From Rubinisphaera italica (GTDB lineage Bacteria > Planctomycetota > Planctomycetia > Planctomycetales > Planctomycetaceae): 64,000 bases of DNA. The notes below the pieces were generated by a model. It searched no databases and was not told where the DNA came from. It worked only from the letters and a program-made list of their open reading frames with translations. Position 1 is the stretch's first letter. Each line of letters starts with the position of its first letter. A program made the position numbers and the translations under genes. The DNA is taken from NCBI RefSeq assembly GCF_007859715.1, contig NZ_SJPG01000001.1, positions 2,382,728 to 2,446,727 of the forward strand, written 5' to 3'. Of this stretch, positions 57,464 through 64,000 are shown piece after piece.

Positions 57464-58720
57464 TCAGTCATTTTCTGACAGCCCAATAAGCGTCAAGCCC
57501 TCTTCGCGGGTCGCAATCTGTTCATCAAGTTGAGCATTACGGACCCTCTTGAGCAGGTTTGCGAAATCGGGACCGGGTTTCAATCCAGCTTGAATGAGAT
57601 CCTGCCCTGTAACCAGTGGTGGGGGAGCGAGAGTTTCTTTCGAGGTCTTGTTGAGGTACTCGCGACAAAAGTCGACATCAGTTGACTTACTGTTCTGCAC
57701 TTTGGCAGCGATATGCATCCACTCCAGAAGAAGTTCACAATTCGGATTGATCAGGAGTGGTTTGAGTTGATGCAAAGGGAGACGGTTAGCATCTTTGAGG
57801 ACATGACGATGTATCAGTAGCCAGTGGATCGTTTCGATTTCTGAATTGGAAAGTTTCAAATCTCGGCAGAACTGATTGAGAACCGTTTCTGAATTAGTTT
57901 CATTCTCGATGACGACACTCAAAAGAATTGCCATGGCCAGTTCAAAGGAGTCTGATTGCTGAGCCAGAAGCATTTGATGGATGACTTCAGCGACTTTAGG
58001 TTTCCAGAGGCTTTCAAGCACCGGGAATATTGGAAACAGCAACTGCAAGGATTCCAGCAATTGCACTGCAAGCATTCGATTGGGATGAGCCAGGATGAGG
58101 CGAAGTTCCTGAGAAATTCGTTCTCGGCTTACGACTTCGATTTCGGAAGCCATTCTGCGAATTCCCTGAGCGGTCTGCTCATCCAGATCAAATCCAAATC
58201 GCGCAGTGAAGCGAACTGCGCGTAGCATGCGGAGTTTATCTTCGGTCATCCGCTCGACAGGATTACCAATCGCTCGAATGCGGCCAGCTTTCAAATCTTC
58301 CTGACCACCAACATAGTCGAGAACCTGATTATTTCGAGGATCAAAAAACATACCATTAATTGTGTAATCGCGACGTTTTGCATCTTCCTGGGCAGAGCAA
58401 AATTCAATAGATTCGGGGCGCCGTCCATCCAGATAGTTTCCATCTGAGCGAAACGTCGCCACTTCAATCATACCAGCTTCTTTTGAAGGCCCTAGAACGA
58501 CGATTACTCCAAAGCTTTCCCCGACAGCCAAAGTCTTTCGTTGACCGAAAATGCGGCGAATATCCAGGGGGAGGGCATTCGTCGCAACATCATAATCTTT
58601 CGGTTTATTTCCCAGTAAAAAATCCCGAACACAGCCACCAGCCCAGTAAGCTTCATAGCCTTCCTCGACCAGTCGATTGACAATCTCGATTGCAAATTGT
58701 CGTTGAGGATCGGCAGGCAT
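57464..58720 (-). CDS. CCA tRNA nucleotidyltransferase / poly(A) polymerase family
   Basis: A 418-residue class II nucleotidyltransferase. The signature GGCVRDFLLGNKPKDYDVAT, then ESFGVIVV, RRDYTINGMFFDP, VGGQEDLKAGRIRAIGNPVERMTEDKLRMLRAVRF are all standard. It adds CCA or poly(A) to RNA 3' ends; the class cannot be told by eye. The C-terminal helical half is weakly conserved. Single gene, cytosolic. Confidence 0.92.
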   Translation of the reverse strand: MPADPQRQFAIEIVNRLVEEGYEAYWAGGCVRDFLLGNKPKDYDVATNALPLDIRRIFGQRKTLAVGESFGVIVVLGPSKEAGMIEVATFRSDGNYLDGRRPESIEFCSAQEDAKRRDYTINGMFFDPRNNQVLDYVGGQEDLKAGRIRAIGNPVERMTEDKLRMLRAVRFTARFGFDLDEQTAQGIRRMASEIEVVSRERISQELRLILAHPNRMLAVQLLESLQLLFPIFPVLESLWKPKVAEVIHQMLLAQQSDSFELAMAILLSVVIENETNSETVLNQFCRDLKLSNSEIETIHWLLIHRHVLKDANRLPLHQLKPLLINPNCELLLEWMHIAAKVQNSKSTDVDFCREYLNKTSKETLAPPPLVTGQDLIQAGLKPGPDFANLLKRVRNAQLDEQIATREEGLTLIGLSEND

Positions 58721-58900
58721 GCAGCAGGCTCACGTCAATAAGAAAAGACTTCACAACGGAATTTTAAATGTAGGAAATCACAAAAGGTGGCAATTCGACC
58801 AAGAAGTTTCTCTCATCTGGAGAAACCAATTCATCGAGAGCCAATTGTTGGAAAGTTACATACTGGAAATACCAATAATGCTGGCAAATTCATCAGGAGA

Positions 58901-60127
58901 TTATTGACGAGGCAACCGTAATACACCGCGGAAGCCAACTTGTGGATCTCGATCTGTCATACTGGCGCCTTCCCGATGCCACAAGGTCCAGTTCTCTCCA
59001 TTACCTTTGATAACGTGTGTCGACTTGGGTTCAGAAGATTTTGGTCCTTCCCAGTTTCGGGGGACAGAACCATCAGTGGAAAGTGCGAGTTGGTAGGCAT
59101 TGGGAGCGTACCAGTCTGCACACCACTCTTTAACATTTCCCGCCATATCGAAAACGCCATAGGGGCTTTTGTCGGCAGGGTATGTCATTGGCGTTGAAAT
59201 TTGCATGAGTTCTCGCGGCTTCTGCCAGGCGGCTCGGCCGAATCCCCAGGGATGATCGAATCCGCCTGCTCCGCGTGCCGCTTTTTCCCACTCGGATTCT
59301 GTGGGCAATTGCTTTCCTGTAAATTCAAGATAAGCACTGGCATCTCGCCAGAGGACTCCGGAGACTGGCATCGTCGGCCCGCTCCCTTCGCTCAATGCAC
59401 TCTGTGGTGACCGCTCTCCTATTCCTGACAGGTACTCCCGATACTTACTGAAGTTTTCATTTGTCACTTCATGGATATCCATATAGTAAGCGGAAACAAA
59501 GGCCGGATGTTCAGGACCGACTTTCGGATCAGCTCCATTTTTCCCTTGGATAAAGACCCCCTCGGGTATGTAAGCCATAACGGATTGATCAACATTACAT
59601 TGAATTCGTAAGGGCCAGCCGGTTGCATCATAACCGAATTCGGGGAGTTCTTTAAAATTGGGGGGTAAATTAAAAGCTCCCCTTTGTCCCGATACCACGT
59701 TTTGTGGCTGGGCAGCAATTGTGAAGTGGTTTCCTGTGACTCCAGGAGGATTTGCAAAGGCGAGTTGATTTCGCTGATCGTATTTTTGATTGAATAGCGA
59801 TCCATCCAATTGCATAAAATTTCCGGAAGTGTTTGCGACGAAGAGATTGGATTGGTCTTCTTCGGAAACATCGAGTTCGACTGGTTTGTTTGTCACTTTA
59901 TTATTCTGAGCTGGGTTTCCTTCCCGACCAATCGCAGGAGCAGGTGGTGCGACGGCTGAGGCTGGTTTTGGGGGAGCAGGCGGGGCCGGTGCAGATGAGA
60001 CCCCCTCATCCCCACCACCGCCACAACCAACTGGTAGCACCAGTAATCCACTGATTATCCCGAAGAGAATCAAGGGGGTAACTTTTTGAACCGAATTTAA
60101 GAAAGATTGTTGTATGAACATTCTCAT
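58901..60127 (-). CDS. FGE-sulfatase-domain lipoprotein, likely non-catalytic
   Basis: From the ATG at 60127 (408 residues; AGG seven bases upstream), a signal peptide with lipobox LPVGC (then GGGG) anchors it to the membrane. A Pro/Ala-rich linker and a middle region (about 60-160) precede the FGE domain: MVMAYIPEGVFIQG, then MDIHEVTNENF, LPTESEWEKAARG, FDMAGNVKEWCADWY and a final GFRGVLRL. Active FGE has a Cys pair before GFR; here that loop (HVIKGNGENWTLWHREGAS) has none. It is probably a binding protein, not a sulfatase activator. Confidence 0.85.
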   Translation of the reverse strand: MRMFIQQSFLNSVQKVTPLILFGIISGLLVLPVGCGGGGDEGVSSAPAPPAPPKPASAVAPPAPAIGREGNPAQNNKVTNKPVELDVSEEDQSNLFVANTSGNFMQLDGSLFNQKYDQRNQLAFANPPGVTGNHFTIAAQPQNVVSGQRGAFNLPPNFKELPEFGYDATGWPLRIQCNVDQSVMAYIPEGVFIQGKNGADPKVGPEHPAFVSAYYMDIHEVTNENFSKYREYLSGIGERSPQSALSEGSGPTMPVSGVLWRDASAYLEFTGKQLPTESEWEKAARGAGGFDHPWGFGRAAWQKPRELMQISTPMTYPADKSPYGVFDMAGNVKEWCADWYAPNAYQLALSTDGSVPRNWEGPKSSEPKSTHVIKGNGENWTLWHREGASMTDRDPQVGFRGVLRLPRQ

Positions 60128-60346
60128 TGCCAACCTGAAATCTGGATAGAGACGTAAGATAGGACCTGTAGTTGTGTGAACACAATAACAGATGGTCCGA
60201 TTGTACTACTAGTATCGAGCCGAAATTCTCTTGTGCAATGGCTTAACGATTGAAATTCGGTGTATGAGAGAGCTATTGTGTCGCTTCATAGTACTGAAAT
60301 GGTTCTAATAGAGTGAAGTCTGCAGAGAGACCTGCTGGAGAACTTA

Positions 60347-60838
60347 GTGAGATTTTCATTAATTGATAGCGTTACCGAGTTCGATCCCGGTTCATCAATC
60401 ACAATTGTCAAGAATTTGACACGATCAGAAGAGTATCTGGCCGATCATTTTCCTGGCTTTCCAGTGATGCCTGGTGTCATGATGCTCGAAACTCTGGTGC
60501 AGACAGGGGCCTGGTTAATGCGTCTGGACACCGATTTTGCATACAGCACAATTCTTCTGGATGAAGCCAAAGCTCTTCGTTTTAAGAGTTTTGTTGCGCC
60601 CGGTGATCAACTCATCGTCAATGTGCAGAAACACAAAGCGGACAATGAGACCTGGACTTTAAAGGCTCAGGGGAAAGTTCGGGAGACTGAAGTTGTCAGT
60701 GCTCGATTGGTTCTCAAGCAGTTCAATCTGGCCGATCGTGACCAAAATTTTGCAGAAAATGATCGACGATTGATCGAGCATATGAAACTGTCATGGTCTG
60801 AACTGGAACGTGTTTCGACCTATAAAAACAACGCCTGA
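60347..60838 (+). CDS. FabZ-like 3-hydroxyacyl-ACP dehydratase (first)
   Basis: A 163-residue hot-dog-fold dehydratase starting at a GTG with GGAG seven bases upstream. The active-site His lies in DHFPGFPVMPGVMMLE, with Glu/Gln in the following ETLVQTGAWL. It removes water from 3-hydroxyacyl-ACP. Gene order with fabG, ACP, a second dehydratase and a ketosynthase indicates one acyl-chain pathway. The C-terminal tail is charged. Confidence 0.85.
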   Translation: MRFSLIDSVTEFDPGSSITIVKNLTRSEEYLADHFPGFPVMPGVMMLETLVQTGAWLMRLDTDFAYSTILLDEAKALRFKSFVAPGDQLIVNVQKHKADNETWTLKAQGKVRETEVVSARLVLKQFNLADRDQNFAENDRRLIEHMKLSWSELERVSTYKNNA

Positions 60839-60975
60839 GGCTGCCTGAGCAGAGCAGTGACTCAAGATCGATCGTACTAATTCGTCGGTCAGTCGATCTT
60901 CGAAAATATTAAGAGAATTCAACATTCAGGAGTGAATCTCCATTAGGGATTCATCCTGACCAAGAGGAGAAGCAC

Positions 60976-61731
60976 ATGAGATTTGAAGGTAAAAAAGTCC
61001 TTGTCACCGGGGGGAGCCGTGGTATTGGACGAGCGATTGTTGAGGGTTTTGTCCGTGAAGGAGCCGAGGTTGCATTTGTATATCACTCGAATCAAACAGC
61101 GGCTGAGGATGTCATTGCGACACTTTCCGGAGAAGGTTTTCAGACAGTCACTGCTCATCAATGCGATGTGTCTCAGAAAGATCAGGTCGATGCACTGGTC
61201 GAGTCTCTGATTGAAAAATGGGACCGGATTGATGTGCTAGTCAACAATGCCGGAATCGTCAAAGACGGTTTAATGGCGACCATGGACGGCGATGCCTGGT
61301 TGGATGTCATCAACACCAATCTCAACAGCGTCTTCTATTTCTGTCGGGCTGTCACAAGACAAATGATGTCGCAGCGGTATGGTCGAGTTGTTAATATGTC
61401 CAGTGTTGCTGCAGAATTCCCCAATCAGGGACAAGTGAATTACGCTGCCAGTAAGGGTGGAGTGCAGGGCTTAACTCGTTGTATGGCAACAGAATTGGGA
61501 AAACGAGGTGTCACTGTCAATGCGATCGCTCCTGGTTTTATTGAAACTGATATGACAGAAGCTGTCCGCAACGCCGCTGAAAGTGAAATCAAGAAGATGA
61601 TTCCCCTGCGACGTTTGGGGCGAGCCGAAGACATCGCTAATGCGGCTCTATTTCTGGCCAGTGACGGAGCATCCTATGTGACCGGTCAAATCCTCACAAT
61701 TGACGGTGGTTTGACACTCGGGGGCATATAA
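60976..61731 (+). CDS. fabG: 3-oxoacyl-ACP reductase
   Basis: A 251-residue SDR enzyme: GGSRGIGRAI (cofactor), NNAG, SSVAAEF with the catalytic Ser, YAASKGGVQGL (Tyr and Lys), and AIAPGFIETDMTE. GAGG ribosome site (AGAGGAGA) precedes the ATG. It reduces 3-oxoacyl-ACP with NADPH. It is 137 bp after the dehydratase and probably in the same transcript. Confidence 0.95.
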   Translation: MRFEGKKVLVTGGSRGIGRAIVEGFVREGAEVAFVYHSNQTAAEDVIATLSGEGFQTVTAHQCDVSQKDQVDALVESLIEKWDRIDVLVNNAGIVKDGLMATMDGDAWLDVINTNLNSVFYFCRAVTRQMMSQRYGRVVNMSSVAAEFPNQGQVNYAASKGGVQGLTRCMATELGKRGVTVNAIAPGFIETDMTEAVRNAAESEIKKMIPLRRLGRAEDIANAALFLASDGASYVTGQILTIDGGLTLGGI

Positions 61732-62066
61732 ATCTCGTAATTCCCTCAGATAGATGATACGATACGCACACATGACAGCATTTGCGACGAGGACCAATGT
61801 CACATTTGCCGTTATGATATTCTGTTCTCAAGTCATCGCGTATTTTTACCGGATAACGAGACAGAAAAGAGTGAGCGTAAGTTCGAGTTTGCTCACCACT
61901 CGAAGTTATGTTTTGGCTGGTATATTTCAGGAGTGAGCACTGACGACAACTGTTGAATGCAGTATTCGACTTGACAGTCGGTTCGCCGTACGGAGCTTCG
62001 GGGACTGTTGTTGGGATGAAAGAATCATAGACATTCAAAACAGTTTGTCTCTTGGAGAGTTGAAGA
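61732..62066. other. Intergenic region between fabG and the ACP gene
   Basis: This 335-bp region has no supported gene. A TTGACA box (61970-61975) lacks a convincing -10. The ACP ribosome site GGAGAG is at 62053-62058. Confidence 0.5.
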
Positions 62067-62456
62067 ATGCCCTCTAGTGAAGAAATTTATTCTAAGGTTC
62101 AGGAAACCCTGATTGACGCCTTAGGTGTGGATGACGATGAAGTAACACCCGAAGCGACTCTGGTCGGTGACTTGGGAGCTGAGTCGATTGACTTTCTCGA
62201 TATCGTTTTCCGATTGGAAAAAACATTCGATATCAAAATTCCCCGTGGGGAATTGTTCCCGGAGAATTTGGCAGCTGCTAATTCCGATTTCGTAAAAGAT
62301 GGTCAGGTGACTGAAGCGGGGCTGGCAGAATTACGAGAAAAAATGCCACATGCCGACATCGATCAGCTGGCTGATGATCCCCAGGTCGAGAACATTCAAA
62401 ACCTGTTCACCGTTCAGATGATCTGCAATTTCATCTCCAATAAGCTCAACAGCTAA
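62067..62456 (+). CDS. Acyl carrier protein with a ~50-residue insertion
   Basis: A 129-residue ACP; typical ACPs have about 77-85. The phosphopantetheine Ser lies in DLGAESIDFLDIV (Ser 45). After FDIKIPRGE a stretch of about 50 residues (ELFPENLAAANSDFVKDGQ ... DPQVENIQN) is inserted before the final helix (LFTVQMICNFISNKL). It probably carries the growing acyl chain in this operon. The insertion may dock to a partner protein. Confidence 0.85.
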   Translation: MPSSEEIYSKVQETLIDALGVDDDEVTPEATLVGDLGAESIDFLDIVFRLEKTFDIKIPRGELFPENLAAANSDFVKDGQVTEAGLAELREKMPHADIDQLADDPQVENIQNLFTVQMICNFISNKLNS

Positions 62457-62608
62457 TTGAGAGAATGTTATTTTTCTGTGACGAGCAAAGAAAATGGGTC
62501 TCGATGACTTGGGTCGTTATCGATACCCATTGCTTTGTATCTGCGCGGATTTTCTCATCTTTGAGTGTGTTTTTATAATTAACTCGGCTTACTTGCGGAA
62601 TTGACACC

Positions 62609-63124
62609 ATGCGTTGGTTTTGGGTGGATCGCTTTGTGGAATTCAAATCGGGAATTTCCGCAACTTCGATCAAAAATGTCTCACTGGCAGAAGAGCATCT
62701 TCACGATCACTTTCCGGGCTTTGCAGTCATGCCGGGCTCTTTAATCGTGGAAGGTCTGGCCCAAACCGGGGGGATTCTGCTCGGCGAAAAGTTCAACTTT
62801 GAACACATTGTCATTCTGGCTAAAGTTCCCAAAATTAAATTTCACAGCCATGCATGCCCCGGAGATCAGCTTCGCTATCATGCGGATTTGATTGAAGCCA
62901 ACGAAGAAGGCGGCCGCGTCAACTGTACTGCCCATGTTGGTGACAGACTTGTCACTGAAGGGGAAATCATTTTTGCTCACCTGGACCAGATGGACTCATC
63001 AATGGCTCAGGCGATCGATCAGAAAAACTTTGTGTTTTCTATGGGGCTGATGAGCATTTTGGACGTGGACAGCATGAGCGAAGCTGTAAATCAAACGTCA
63101 ACAGCGCCGGAAAATTCCAAATAG
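62609..63124 (+). CDS. FabZ-like 3-hydroxyacyl-ACP dehydratase (second)
   Basis: A 171-residue hot-dog protein: HDHFPGFAVMPGSLIVEGLAQTGG carries the active-site His and Glu, as in FabZ/FabA. It is a different paralogue from the gene at 60347; the operon therefore has two dehydratases, as in polyene and polyketide systems. Its C-terminus (about 150-171) is acidic and Ser/Thr-rich. The ribosome site is weak. Confidence 0.85.
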   Translation: MRWFWVDRFVEFKSGISATSIKNVSLAEEHLHDHFPGFAVMPGSLIVEGLAQTGGILLGEKFNFEHIVILAKVPKIKFHSHACPGDQLRYHADLIEANEEGGRVNCTAHVGDRLVTEGEIIFAHLDQMDSSMAQAIDQKNFVFSMGLMSILDVDSMSEAVNQTSTAPENSK

Positions 63125-63353
63125 CAAACCTTGAAGTAAGAAATTGTCGGTCATTGTAAGTTCATTTGCATGCCAATTATATGAATTTGCACGATGATTG
63201 AGTCTGTCGCAGCTTTTTGAGTACCAATGTCGAGCCCAAGCGGGGCTCAGTGAAGCTAAAATCAGCTGGATGGTTGTAAAAGACATTGCCATCTGCGATC
63301 CATGATTTAGAATAAACTATCTAATTTGATTCGTCGCCGAACGAGGGGTTCAA

Positions 63354-64000
63354 GTGATCGCCAGCATGTCAACAAGAAAACGCGTTGTTATTACCGGTAT
63401 TGGATGCATTACTCCTCTGGGCCTCGATATCGAAACGACCTGGTCGGCACTGCAGGCAGGAAAATCAGGAGTAGGATCAATCACTTACTTTGATGCTTCT
63501 TCTTTTCCCACTCGCTTTGCCGCTGAGGTAAAAGGCTTCGATCTTGCTGATTATGTCGATGACTCAACACCTTATCAGCATTCAACCAGCAATACGAAAT
63601 TTGCGATCGGGGCGGCTTCTCAGGCGGTCAAAGATTCCGGAATTCTGGAAGGCGATTTAGATCCAACCATGTTTGGCATCTATCTCGGTGCCGGTGAAGG
63701 GCAGCAGGATTTTCCACTCTTCATGAAGATTATCTCCAATTCAGAGCATGATGGCGAAATCGATCTGGAGCGTTTCACTGAACTTGGTCTCCAGCAGTTG
63801 AATCCCTATTTTGAGGTGGAGCAGGAGCCAAATATGCCAGCGGGGCATCTTGCAGCATTATTTAATGCTCAGGGGCCCAATTTGAACTGTTTAACGGCCT
63901 GTGCTGCTTCCAGTCAGGCGATCGGCGAAGCTGCCGAGCTGATTCGTCGCGGTGAAGCGACTGCAATGCTCTCTGGTGGATCTCACAGCATGATCCATCC
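63354..64000 (+). CDS. Beta-ketoacyl-ACP synthase, FabF-like (3' end outside window)
   Basis: Open to the end of the window, so partial. The GTG at 63354 has AGGGG five bases upstream; an in-frame ATG at 63366 is the alternative. The protein starts RKRVVITGIGCITPLGLDI and carries the catalytic CLTACAASSQAIGEAAELI, so it is an active-type ketosynthase. It condenses acyl groups in the operon that starts with the dehydratase at 60347. The rest of the gene, including its two His, lies beyond the window. Confidence 0.9.
   Translation, partial: MIASMSTRKRVVITGIGCITPLGLDIETTWSALQAGKSGVGSITYFDASSFPTRFAAEVKGFDLADYVDDSTPYQHSTSNTKFAIGAASQAVKDSGILEGDLDPTMFGIYLGAGEGQQDFPLFMKIISNSEHDGEIDLERFTELGLQQLNPYFEVEQEPNMPAGHLAALFNAQGPNLNCLTACAASSQAIGEAAELIRRGEATAMLSGGSHSMIH

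Noticed and set aside
58719..58907. 62-codon ORF between the CCA enzyme and the FGE-like gene
   Set aside because: It has no ribosome site or family pattern and overlaps the ends of both neighbours.

Overview
This window most likely comes from a planctomycete (Planctomycetota) chromosome of moderate GC content. The evidence is the mix of genes: two arylsulfatases, a FHA-Ser/Thr kinase, a vWA cluster with a very large secreted or membrane-linked protein, formylmethanofuran dehydrogenase subunit A (the H4MPT-linked C1 pathway found in planctomycetes), an SSS/DUF485 acetate-permease pair, many TTG/GTG starts, long intergenic spaces and short scattered operons. I cannot name the genus. I saw no tRNA, rRNA, CRISPR array, prophage, insertion sequence or transposase.

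Layout. 1-8.6 kb: three co-oriented envelope genes (partial vWA protein, vWA/GATase-like membrane protein, 1276-residue protein with a roughly 600-residue disordered linker), then a beta-barrel-like protein. 10-21 kb: hemD with a structured RNA element upstream, a GH38-like protein, cmk, a BASS-family transporter, the ubiE/menG-ubiX pair, a DUF151 nuclease-like protein, a YiiX-like cysteine hydrolase, a DUF493 protein and a coiled-coil membrane protein. 21.8-26.4 kb: FHA-kinase, KaiC/RecA-like ATPase, YeiH-type transporter and a small membrane protein. 26.5-34.9 kb, mostly minus strand: sulfatase, DUF1294, ribD, SEC-C/repeat protein, a tandem pair of DUF3299-like proteins and a phosphoesterase. 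35-47.3 kb: second sulfatase, stand-alone coaB, fxsA, ygfZ, a UvrA paralogue, a secreted PCMT, a two-TM protein, fmdA/fhcA and a secreted propeller-like protein. 47.3-51.6 kb: DUF2007-like protein, a run of very small ORFs, actP-DUF485 and tsaE. 52.2-60.1 kb: a degenerate ketosynthase, asnB, an aldo/keto reductase, sixA, a CCA-adding enzyme and an FGE-like lipoprotein. 60.3-64.0 kb: a fatty-acid/polyketide-type operon (dehydratase-ketoreductase-ACP-dehydratase-ketosynthase) that runs off the window.

The most unusual items are: (i) the FAS/PKS-like operon, whose ACP carries an insertion of about 50 residues, lying 8 kb from a ketosynthase-like protein that has lost its catalytic Cys and one His; (ii) at least six families of intergenic inverted repeats, some of which overlap stop codons; (iii) two genes (a sulfatase and a UvrA paralogue) whose complete N-termini can only be recovered by assuming an ATT start; (iv) a structured, terminator-like RNA ahead of hemD; (v) several apparently catalytically dead family members (GH38-like, FGE-like, KS-like). 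All functions are read from motifs by eye and no database search was run.
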